Assembly: GCA_963931865.1 (NCBI GenBank)
Contig: OZ007508.1
Coordinates: forward strand, 12,522,781-12,586,780
Reading direction: 5' to 3'
Source: Axinella damicornis
Taxonomy: Eukaryota > Porifera > Demospongiae > Axinellida > Axinellidae
DNA: 64,000 nucleotides
This document shows, piece by piece, positions 33,336 through 43,600 of the stretch (its first letter is position 1; every line of letters starts with the position of its first letter). The notes under the pieces were generated by a model that saw only the letters and a list, made by a program, of their open reading frames with translations, was not told the origin of the DNA and did no database searches. The position numbers were made by a program, and so were the translations under genes.

Positions 33336-34017
33336 GTTAGTATTTTATTCAGTGATATAGGGCCTTGATGCATTATGCTCTGTATGCTCATCATTCATGC
33401 CTGTGATATGCTTTCAAAGTTATCATTATGCTTAGTATTAATTTCTCTCCAAGGTTAGAGTTTAGTGGACCCACAAACTGTGTATTGTAGCACGACAGAA
33501 ACTGAAATAGTCTTCCAGAGATCACTGCTGGCGATGTAAAGGATGTGAACACCAGCTCTCTCTGCAGTTGGAGATGAGTTGAAAGCATGCATTGCACTTT
33601 GTTCAGGTGATTTGTCCAAATGTCAGCCTCTGGAACATTATACATCGGCCGTATACATAGGTGAGATTAACGCCGATATTCACAGGTCTGCCTATTATTC
33701 CAGCATAGTTCACTTTTGGTTTTGAATACATGTATGTAATGCCTAATTCTTTGCAAGCTAAACAAACAATGGCTATACATGTAGAAAGTATAGCTAATAC
33801 TATTCCAATAAGATATGCCACTCACCCTTAATGGATTTATCCACAGAGCTCGCTTAACTTCCGATTACGCACTCATTGGTAGATACACAAGCAGTTGGTA
33901 ACTATAGCTAGTCTTATTCACATACTACTGCATGACCGGTCATCTATCCAATCTTTATATAGCTACACTGGAAGTTGTAGATTTGGATTTGTAAATCTAT
34001 ATATGGATGGCATACAT
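33336..34017. other. Intergenic
   Basis: No exon or repeat that I can support. Confidence 0.35.
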
Positions 34018-34482
34018 GTACAGGGGCGGCGGCACGTATTTACGATTGGGGGGGCAAGCCACCTACGCACGCTGCCGAAGGCAGTGCATAGATAGCCTCG
34101 TACCCAGGCCCTCACGCGGAACGCGTTCCGCGTGAGGGCCTGGGTACGAGGCTAGTGCATAGAGGCGCGTAGCGCTGATCAGTCCGCGCGAAGCTCAGAA
34201 AAAATTTTTCGCCTTCATTTTTCAGTTGTCAGGATGGGCTCTCGTGGCACCTTCGTGCTTTGTACTGCGCGTTCCATATGTATGAGGATCGATGCTGCGC
34301 CAGATCAGCAACTCGATTCGTGTGCATCACAAGGTTAGCCTAGTCAGCCTAGTACTAAGTAACTTATAGGGCAGCCGTTGGCTGAGGAGTTAGGGGGGGC
34401 GATGCCCCCCTTAAATATTTTGGGGGGGGGGGGGGGCGCTTGCCCCCCTTGCCCCCCCTGTGCCGCCGCCCTTGAATGTATA
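34018..34482. mobile_element. TIR element GGGGCGGCGGCAC, with nested hairpin
   Basis: The left end AGGGGCGGCGGCAC and the right end GTGCCGCCGCCCTTG are inverted. Further in, GGGGGGCAAGCC pairs with GCTTGCCCCCC. The interior contains the dispersed segment also seen at 2485-2600 and a 62-bp palindrome inserted with a 9-bp target duplication. A poly-G run is at about 34,421-34,436. Confidence 0.65.
34093..34154. mobile_element. Perfect 62-bp palindrome with 9-bp TSD
   Basis: TAGCCTCGTACCCAGGCCCT and its exact inverse meet at AACGCGTT. The 9-bp direct repeat GTGCATAGA occurs immediately on both sides (34,084-34,092 and 34,155-34,163). This marks a recent insertion of a hairpin element. Confidence 0.88.
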
Positions 34483-34670
34483 TGGCATTGCATTGCTGCA
34501 AAAACACAAATTTGGTCAACTATAGTGTACATCAATGGTTAAAGTAACAATGGTCAAATTAACAATGGTCAATACATGGCATTGTGTCATTGTGACACCC
34601 ACAACTCACAGCTGCAAGCAAGTCATGGGATGCAATGCACTGTGACATTGTCGGTGTGGTGGTCATGCAT

Positions 34671-34708
34671 TAGCCTCATTCCCAGGCTCTCTCCTGGGAC
34701 CGAGGCTA
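34671..34708. mobile_element. 38-bp hairpin element with 9-bp TSD
   Basis: Arms TAGCCTCATTCCCAGG and CCTGGGACCGAGGCTA. The 9-bp direct repeat GTCATGCAT flanks it (34,662-34,670 and 34,709-34,717). Confidence 0.85.
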
Positions 34709-34865
34709 GTCATGCATGATCACCCGTGACTGTGAACTGCAACTGAGATAACCTAACTTGGTTAAAACAACCAGTCGTGTTTTCATAGGCAATTAGCTAC
34801 ATTACTGTAATAACAAATTTAAACCACTGCATAGTTGTTCTAACCACATATTGGTAGTGGATACC

Positions 34866-34919
34866 TAGTCTCATTCCCAGACCCTCAATATGCGCAGAAA
34901 GGGTCTGGGCACGAGACTA
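34866..34919. mobile_element. 54-bp hairpin element with 9-bp TSD (one mismatch)
   Basis: Arms TAGTCTCATTCCCAGACCCT and AGGGTCTGGGCACGAGACTA (imperfect). Flanks are GTGGATACC (34,857-34,865) and GTGGATGCC (34,920-34,928). Confidence 0.82.
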
Positions 34920-34928
34920 GTGGATGCC

Positions 34929-35765
34929 TTAATTGCAGACCATGTGCGCTAGTGTAGGGGTCATCTGCATAAAGTTGGGCATTGTAATGGTCTATACTCT
35001 CCTTCCCCTCCTTCAGACTTGAATTTACCTCCCTACTAGCAGGATAAAATTGGGTACGTTGTGTATATGCCATACCTGTATTTCATCATTCAGCACTATT
35101 TAAGCACTGCCTTTGCCGCTTGTATACAATGGTCCTCACTATTCAATAATTCAGCATCAAAGAATCCTGTTACATCTTGTTCATGAACCAGCTGAGACTG
35201 CTTGTTTGCACTTCTTATACTAATTTGTCAGCTAAGCCAGAAGTCACATTCATGACTATGATGACCAATAATTACTTTCACATGGAGCATGCACTTTTGA
35301 AAGTTGTAGTTCAGCCTTAATCTGCCTCTTCCATCCACTAGCTAGAGTACCTCTTTCCCTCCTCTTCTCTTAACGAAACTTTCTGCATGAGCATCACTTC
35401 ACAGCTATAGCTCTCTCCAACCTATAGCTACATGCAACATCTAACTCTCAGTTTCAGTTTCTCCAATTCGCCATGAACCTTAAGTACATGTACTGCAAAA
35501 ACGTTCAGTCAAACCAACCCCTGCGTGGTCACTCCAGTTTCAGTGAGCTCAGACTCTAGCAGTCAGTTCTGCATCCGCTATTATCTGAGACTAAACTGGA
35601 TAATAGCTAGAAGATGGATGCCTTTTCAAGTTTGATGGCAGTTGCGATTGTCCGGGGCTGATCGATGGTAATTCTGAATTCTTATAATAATAGTTCAATT
35701 GACCTGTAGTGTGCACACACTGCTGCCACAGTATAGCAATGCATACAAATTTGAGTGACACACAT
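34929..35765. other. Intergenic, 3' of the GCNT gene
   Basis: No gene seen. A CCAGTTTCAGTGAGCTCA segment at about 35,533 is related to the end of the 32.9-33.3 kb MITE. Confidence 0.35.
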
Positions 35766-37154
35766 CTATGCCAAACAGTCATGCTTATACTCTAACCTGT
35801 TCCGTTCAACAAGCCTCTGTTCCATACAGTCCATAACAACATGGTCCCACTCCATAAAGTACTTGTTGAAGAAGAACGTTGGGCGGCGTGCGTTGACTCC
35901 CTTCCTATACACAGTGGGTAGATCACCACTGCTTAGTATGCATACTGAATGAACAATCTTTCCTTGGCACAACTCCTGCTGGTGTTGCCTGGCATAGTCA
36001 CTAATCATCCACACACATACTTCAACAGTAGGCTTTATCGAGGCATCGTTAGGGGGACCACCAGGTACGTCCTGTAGTTCATAGATGCTTGAATAAAAGT
36101 GTTCTTCTGGACTTGTGATAGCCTGTAAATACTTTCTGAGTGCAATCGCTGTTTCATTAGTGAGGAGGAAAGACACAAATTCTCTGGCAGCAGCTATGAA
36201 GGTATCAGATCTATAGATTTCAATGCCATTTGGTACCGGCCCTAGTTTACTCCATGTTGTCCAAACATATCCAAACAACAAAACAGCTTTGTAGGAAAGG
36301 CGACGATGTCTGTCTGCTGCTGGTAATTCACCAGAGTTGACAGCAGAAGATCCATTCAACTTTATAAGACTCTGCACAATCTCCCTATTGGTCTTCAGTG
36401 GTAGCTCTCGACCACACAAGTTGATGGTGTATTGCCACCTTGAGGGACTATAACTCAAAAGGTCTTGCATGCAGTTTAACTGAGCATCCATGATAGTATG
36501 GTGAGGGTAGTACACTCTCTCCAACTTTGAGGCAACAAAAATATTGTCTAGACATTGGGAAATGGCCTGAAATGAGCTTACAATGGCTGGTTGCTTCGCA
36601 TCTGGGTGGATGCAATACAAGTTGTGTGGTCGATAAATGACTTTGAGTAGTCTCAGCACCTGTCTCACACTGGTATACACAACAAGGATGTATGCCAGAG
36701 GGAAGTTTTCTTCTTCAGGAGATACGTAAAAATTATTGGAATATTCCTGAACAATGTGGGAACAGTTGCTGAGGGTCTTCAGAAACTCTTCATCTGATTC
36801 TGCATTGACCCAAGGCTCCATTCTCTTCTTCACTGTCCTGAGCTCTCCTTCATCACCTGTCCTGAGGGCAGTACAGTTGGCCTCTATCCTGGGCTGGAGC
36901 ACAGTCACCATACCATTCTCCCAAGATTTCACACTTGTCACGTCGCAATGGTTCCGGTTGTTATACCGCATTGGTACTGTTCTCATTGGATGCTTATGCG
37001 CAGGTGTGTATATAGGTCTATACACTGATGGCAGCCCAAGGGAATATGTCGTAACATATCCCACACTCACCAGTTCAGCGATGATGATCATCACAAGTAT
37101 TGTGATAAGGAATTGCCGGCAAGAGGACACACGGGATATCTGCGAGCTGCTCAT
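35766..37154 (-). CDS. GCNT: Core-2/I-branching beta-1,6-GlcNAc transferase (GT14), intronless
   Basis: 462 aa, one exon. GT14 enzymes transfer GlcNAc from UDP-GlcNAc in beta-1,6 linkage to O-glycan cores or poly-LacNAc in the Golgi lumen. Residues 13-34 are a type II signal anchor (FLITILVMIIIAELVSVGYV), then a stem. The catalytic domain starts about residue 150 with FPLAYILVVYTSVRQVLRLL, followed by RPHNLYCIHPDAK (176-187), IFVASKLERVYYPHHTIMDA QLNCMQDLL (205-233) and INLCGRELPLKTN (244-256). SPEEHFYSSI (348-357) holds the Glu equivalent to the catalytic base, and VHSVCILSSGDLP lies near the C-terminus. Conserved Cys at 181, 201, 228 and 247 match the family's disulphide pattern. Length (about 430-440 in vertebrate C2GnT) and single-exon coding both agree with GCNT genes. 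Which of core-2, core-4 or I activity it has cannot be told. Confidence 0.9.
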   Translation of the reverse strand: MSSSQISRVSSCRQFLITILVMIIIAELVSVGYVTTYSLGLPSVYRPIYTPAHKHPMRTVPMRYNNRNHCDVTSVKSWENGMVTVLQPRIEANCTALRTGDEGELRTVKKRMEPWVNAESDEEFLKTLSNCSHIVQEYSNNFYVSPEEENFPLAYILVVYTSVRQVLRLLKVIYRPHNLYCIHPDAKQPAIVSSFQAISQCLDNIFVASKLERVYYPHHTIMDAQLNCMQDLLSYSPSRWQYTINLCGRELPLKTNREIVQSLIKLNGSSAVNSGELPAADRHRRLSYKAVLLFGYVWTTWSKLGPVPNGIEIYRSDTFIAAAREFVSFLLTNETAIALRKYLQAITSPEEHFYSSIYELQDVPGGPPNDASIKPTVEVCVWMISDYARQHQQELCQGKIVHSVCILSSGDLPTVYRKGVNARRPTFFFNKYFMEWDHVVMDCMEQRLVERNRLEYKHDCLA

Positions 37155-39199
37155 CGTTCCACCTAATATACATGAGATTAGGGTTGATGCAATTTAAGTC
37201 AGAACTGAAGGTCAAGATCCTGATTTGACATAATTTATGGCATAGTTTCATCAAATGTCTCCAAACAACACTTTACCACCATTGTCCACTGACACTTTCA
37301 TACAACAAAATGTAAAGATATTTATGGAGATGTATGGGATAGCAGAACAGCGAAAAGTAAGAAACAAGCAGGGATGATGGCATAAAACAGTTCAGTACAC
37401 AACTCCATCTTTCCACATAATACATGTATAATGAGAAATATATGTAGGGTGTTGTATACTGAACTGTTTGATGTTGTTCCACTCAGACACTAACCATAAG
37501 GGCAAAATAGACGCGGTTTGTGCTGCTTTGGCGATCATTACCGTTGCTACTGTCATTGGATTCCTATGGCCAATGTTGGATCTGGTCTCAAGACACTGAC
37601 CCTGATTTTCATCCTCACTGATGTCATTTTCTTCATCTTCCTTTCGTGGGGCTGCTTCCCAAGACCCCAACATTCAGTTGTGCTCTGACCTTGCGGACAC
37701 TTCGCATCGGGTTGAGCTCTCACCTCATGGACACTTCAGACTCCGGTTGCATCTATCACAAGTACCACACTCCTGGTAAGTGCTACGAGTACGCACACTC
37801 ACCTTTAGAACGAAGCTTCGGATCTTCCTATCGGGTCATCCATGTTATATGGCCCCCGGAAAGATGTTTGCGAATCAAACCACTCAGCAGGTGTGCAACG
37901 ATTCTGACTAGCACTGTTATGATCGCCTTCGTGCACTGACGTTTGTGTGCCAAAACTCACCTTGGTGGAGTCATCCTCCGCTCCCTCTGCCCATCACGTA
38001 CACTGAGTCTGTGCACTAGCACTGACATTATATTTGTGGCCGCCATTGGCTATCCGCAGGCCCTGGACTTGCGACCGATGAATAATATAATGATTATGTA
38101 CGGGTGCGCGCGCACGTGTAACGCTATTCATGAGTCATATCGTTCCCTGATCAACACTTCCGCCGGAACGCAGTGCTCCGCTACGCTGAAGGGTATAATA
38201 GTTCATTTGCCCAGACCCTTACTGGCGGGTTGGGTCTGGTATTCTCTGGATGGATGACAAAGCCAGCACTCCCTATCGACGTGTTTGAAGACCATTTATC
38301 AGTTAGTAGCAAGTGGCAGCGACATTTATATATTGCTGAGCCTTGAGATTCACCCCGCTCACAGAATTCAGTAGGTAGTAACATGCATAAATAATATTAT
38401 ACGTACGTACAGACAGACTTACCCGGTACCCGCAGTCCTCAGTCTGACATTTCTTCGCGCAAGGCACTTCTAAATCAGCGATCCAAATACGTAACGTTGC
38501 TAAGTGATCAGAATAGTCTCTGGCGCGCAGATCCATCAACTACGCATGCGCAAAAACCGTAACCCAACCCTAACCACACCCACAAATGTCGGAGCGAATT
38601 AGTCTAGCCGCGCCGCTAGCCCTCTCCGCGCGCCCGGCCGGTCAAACGTTTGATAGCAGAGGCAGAAGGAGCTCAGCCTGAGTCCCCATGAACTTGGCCT
38701 GGACCACACACTAAATTTGGAACCCCTCAACTGTACCTTGTCTTGGTAGTCATTCATTTGTCTATTCAGTTTAGCTAGCTATATTTTGTACTGCATCCGT
38801 ATAGCTAGCTACTACCATGCTCATGTACACATGATGGGCACAAGTGTTTGCAAACAATCCTGTATGCATCTTCTTTCTTCAGCCACCCACACTGGCCAAA
38901 ACGTTGCTTGCTGCTTTACGTTGTACTCAGTTGGTGCCAATCAATGCAAGCCAGTAACTCAAGCCTAGAATGAAGTATAACGTTTTCAACCCACATAGGT
39001 TGTGGTACATTTGCACAGTATATCGATATCCCTGAGGCATGCACAACTGTGCATGTGGATTCACCATCATCCCCCCCCCCCCCCTCACTATACATGTAGT
39101 ATATAGGTGGGATGCTTTGGCACCGACTAGAGGGGGTGGCAGATCACGTACACTGTAATTCTACCATTCAAGCTCTCCATGGGAGAAGGCTGCTCTGCA
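37155..39199. other. Intergenic, upstream of GCNT
   Basis: No convincing exon. 38,540-38,660 is CpG-rich (CGCGCCGCTAGCCCTCTCCG) and could be a promoter, but no start can be tied to it. A short poly-C run lies at about 39,071-39,086. Confidence 0.35.
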
Positions 39200-40250
39200 C
39201 TTTCAAATTATGCATCCTGACTCGCTCACGGCAGAGGAGTCTGTTCTGACACTAAGTAGGTGCAAACCACAGCGCTTCTTTTCTTTATATGGCACGTTAT
39301 TAGTAATCTGCTTGTGGGTAGTGTACTTAACACCTTGGAAAAAATGTGCCACAGTGGTTCACAGCTACTTATCGGCCACCTCTCAAGGGGTGGGTGTCAG
39401 AACAAGTCGTGTATCTTAATGCTGATCCCAGGCCCAGTTCTCAACCCTTGCACATAGCTAATTTGCTATAATGCAAGAAGTCTTTTGCCCAAATTTGATG
39501 AACTTTGTGCAGTAGCAGAGGCCACCAGTCCCGATGTTATATGCATTGTAGACGGTCTCGGAGTTGGCTGTCCAATGAGATTAATATCATACAATGAGCT
39601 AGCAAATTGCCAAATTCTTCAGTTGAATAGAAATCACCATGGTGGGGGTGTTGTCATGTAGCTAAGTTCATTCTTTCACAAGTTTTGTCAGCTGGAGCAA
39701 ATGATCTTGAGTTGAACTGTTGCTTATGTTTCTATTTTCAACAGTAAGTTTTGTATCAGCCTTTTTACCATCAGCTTCTTCTATTGTTGAGGTTTTTGAC
39801 TCCCTGTGTACAGCATTAAGTCTTAAGCCGTCTGTTTATGATAGTTTTGACCACAACAGCTTGCACCTGGAACTTTCCCATCCCTCATTACCATCCCAGA
39901 AACCCTGCAGAAAACCAAGGCTCATCTGGAGGTATGCCCATGCAGGTGGACTTTTTGATAATGCCAAGGCAATGATTGAGACCACTGATTGGGACTCCCT
40001 AATTACAGAGGACATAAATATGTGTCATTGACAAACTGGCAGGCAAGATTCACGACGATAATTAAAAGAGCAATGCATCCCAAGATGTTCTCCTCCTAAC
40101 AGGCGGAACCTGCCCTGGTTGTCAGAGAAAATCATTCAATCCATCAGGAGAAATTATCTCTTCAAGAGGGCCAGACGATCAAGTAGTGATAACTCCTATC
40201 AAAAGTACAAGAGTATGAGGAACAAAGTGACTTCTATGCTGTGACTGAGG
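39200..40250 (+). pseudogene. Truncated non-LTR retrotransposon (endonuclease part)
   Basis: In broken frames the plus strand reads IPGPVLNP (the NPGP-type lead), NARSLLPKFDELCAVAEATS PDVICIVDG (the apurinic-type endonuclease start), NRNHHGGGVVM (the conserved R..GGGV block), then SDHN-like DHNSLHLELSHPSLPS. After this comes the post-endonuclease linker PRLIWRYAHAGG ... WDSLITEDINM ... NLPWLSEKIIQSIRRNYLFK RAR. It ends before the reverse transcriptase. Frames are interrupted by several stops and indels. The domain order fits CR1/L2/Jockey-like LINEs. It lies about 430 bp upstream of TTYH-A. Confidence 0.8.
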
Positions 40251-40677
40251 TGCAAAATACCTAAAACTTGTTCTGCTTGAAATGTACATTACTAATGCCA
40301 GTAGTTTCTCTATTTAAATCGGTCATGTGCTATCAGTATGTTCTCGGATGTTACTATTATAATTATTGCGTCATCCATTGCATGAACTTTCATAGAAAAA
40401 AAAAGGCCAGTCGACCAGACTCCTCCGTTGTGCGTGAGTGTGGTACCGAACAACTACATTCCTGAATACTGAGCACAATATGTAATACGCAGCATCACTA
40501 AGAATATCAGCGAATGCAGACTTACCTCAACAACCAGGAAGTTGATTTGAACCCCCCACCCCCAAAAAATAAAAAAATTCGCCCGGCGCGGTGGCGGTAC
40601 AGTCACGTGAAATAGCAGCTCCACCCACCTATATGAGCTGGAATACATTGGGGGCGTGGCTGATCGAGGTTGTAAAT

Positions 40678-43600
40678 ATGGCCTGTTTCGAGCCACTTGG
40701 GTTAGCAGTTTCTGTCCACGACGACCTCCCGTTCCTAACGGATCTGGGGAACGCCTACACGTTACAACCAAACGTCACTCTCGCTAGAGCAATCCATGAA
40801 GGTTTTGGAGAGGCCATTGACTATTTCTTGGTGAGATAGGATGGTCATGTAAGATCTGATAGACTGTAGCTAACTTACCGATTAAAGAGTAGGACTGCAG
40901 ATGACAAAATGAGTCCCAGACTACGAAGCACTTAGCTAGGTAGGTAGATAGGTAAATAAATAGATAGACAGAGCATGGTTGTCATCTATTATTATTATAC
41001 ATGTAGCTATTCTATTTTCATCCAAATGAAGGCCGATCTTGGTTTCTTTCAGCGTGCCATCGTCTGGGGGGTGTTTATTATCCTGGTGACAATCGCCCTC
41101 CTTGCCATGACCTCTGTATACTACTACTGTGTTGGGCGTCTGTGCTACAAGAGGAAATGGAACCATCGACCAAAATCACTACTTTGGGGATGTGGACTGC
41201 TCAGTATTTTCATAGTTGTGCTGTGCATGTAAGTATGTATGCATGCGACACTGACGCCATTCTCAAACAAACTGGAACTCCAGTATGAGATCTTGTGCGT
41301 AGTATTGGGAAAGCTGATCAGTACAACAAGAAGACAGAACTGCATCATTAATTTTGAGTCTGTCATTTGAGTCCGGTCTAGTCTTGTGGGCCAGCTGTAT
41401 TTTTTTAGGACCAGGCGGGAAAAATACGTCTGGACACTATGGCCAGCTTCCCGTGCCATGAAAAAATGCAATCTTAGACGTTACAGGTCACATATATGGA
41501 ATGTCAATTAAGTGGTCTTACCCGGATGATGACCAAAGCGTGCTGTTTGTGTAGCTTGTGCCTAGTCTCGGCCGAACTGTTGTGACAGAAGGCATCTTCA
41601 GAGCTAGAGTGAGCATGCTAGGCACACATTGAGAAAAGTCATCTCGTCTCGCCCGCAAGTGTATCCGAGTGCAGCCTCCTTTTGTTCTATGGGTATCAAG
41701 GGGTTCAACCATGCATATACCATATAGTCTGTCGCAATTGATTCAGGCTACGTACTGGAGTAGTTGCAGAAGCTAATATAGCCTGGCTATCACAGTTACA
41801 GTGTTTCCAATAGTGAAAAGTCATGTGCTCAATCTGCTTGGATGTCCAATCAGATTTGAACCTCCTACTTTCCTGACTCTGGCACGGAATGCTGTCCATA
41901 GTGCCTAGATGTATTTTTGCCTCTCCCCCGCCCACCGGAAATAAAGAAAAATACGGCTTATTATCACCGATCTCTGTGCATATGATGTACATCTAATATG
42001 CTCAGGAATTGAACCTTCTTAAGAATTTTACGAGGGCTAACCATGCAGTGAGGAGCCTAACTTAAATGGAAGACATGCACAATTAGTCTTCTGTTGTGAC
42101 TGACTTATTGAATTATATCTTCCATGGGCTGGCTCTTGTTGGCAGGTCTAGCAGAGGTTCCATTTCATCATGAGAGTGTGTGGCCAATGGCAGTATATTG
42201 TGGCCAATGACAGTATATTGTGGCCAATGACAGTATATTGTGGCCAATGACAGTATAATTTATTGTGGCCAATGACAGTATATTGTGGCCAATGACAGCA
42301 TATTGTGGCCAATGACAGTATATGGCAGTATATTGTGGCCAATGACAGTATATTGTGGCCAATGACAGTATATTGTGGCCAATGACAGTATATTGTGGCC
42401 AATGACAGTATATTGTGGCCAATGACAGTATATTGTGGCCAATGACAGTATATTGTGGCCAATGACAGTATATTGTGGCCAATGACAGTATATTGTGGCC
42501 AATGACAGCATATTGTGGCCAATGACAGTATATTGTGGCCAATGACAGTATATTGTGGCCAATATAGTATATTGTGGCCAATGACAGTGTATTGTGGCCA
42601 ATGACAGTATATTGTGGCCAATGACAGTATATTGTGGCCAATGACAGTGTATTGTGGCCAATGACAGTATATTGTGGCCAATGACAGCATATTGTGGCCA
42701 ATGACAGTATATTGTGGCCAATGACAGTATATTGTGGCCAATGACAGTATATTGTGGCCAATGACAGTATATTGTGGCCAATGACAGTATATTGTGGCCA
42801 ATGACAGTATATTGTTGCCAATGACAGTATATTGTGGCCAATGACAGTATATTGTGGCTAATGACAGTATATTGTGGCCAATGACAGTATATTGTCAGTA
42901 CGGCAAATTGCAAAGTCAACTAATGGCATATCATGTACCTATATACTGTTGCAGCCCAATGGTATGTGTAGGATTTTGGTCTGAAGTGGAACTGGATAAG
43001 AGTCTTGCAAACTTCATCAGCAACACGACAAGTGGTGATGCTGCTGATGCATACTGGAGAGCTGAACAAGCACGGTATGTTAGTACCACTCTGCAGCCAT
43101 GAGAATTGGCCGTGAAACCTGATGGTAGTGGGTTCAAATCCCATTCCAGCCAGCAAAGTTCCTTTGCTGGCTGATTTTTCGAGTGCATATTATATACTAA
43201 TTGGATTTGTGTGTATTAGTGGTGGAGCATTCTGCGGCGGCTCATGCGCTCCTGGTAAAACGTAAATCCTGAAACTTGACCTGCAGTGCTGCTTCAGTCG
43301 ATAGAAGCTGAAAGCTGATGGTCATGTAGGCAGCAAAGTTTTACTTTGCTGGGTGGAACAAGCTTTCAGGTTGCAGTATAATAGCTACAGACAAGCAGTG
43401 TACATGTGGGATGAAATACGCCCTTTAGTTAATGCAATCAAGTTGAATCAAATCTCATCTTATGAGCTTTACTTGATTGTGATTGGTTCTATGATTGTGC
43501 AGACACTGGTTGGTGACAGCATTCCTCATTCTGATTTTATTGCTACTTGTGTTGATGATCGTCTGTACAGTCCTCTCCCCCATCTTGGAAACATCATTGC

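Noticed and set aside
38555..38585. Telomere-like CCCTAACC motif (AACCCAACCCTAACC)
   Set aside because: Fewer than two units, interstitial, with no array.
42175..42897. CRISPR-like array of 20-bp repeats
   Set aside because: Units are directly adjacent with no spacers, and the DNA is eukaryotic. It is a minisatellite.
42148..42919. Three overlapping long open frames (about 217 codons) of a repeated CHWPQYTVIGHN-type peptide
   Set aside because: They arise because a 20-bp stop-free tandem repeat is open in several frames. It lies in an intron of TTYH-A.
43088..43165. Possible tRNA or tRNA-derived SINE (GGTTCAAATCC B-box)
   Set aside because: A B-box-like word is present, but no A-box, acceptor stem or cloverleaf could be drawn. 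Similar lone words at 48,125 and 62,485 were also rejected.
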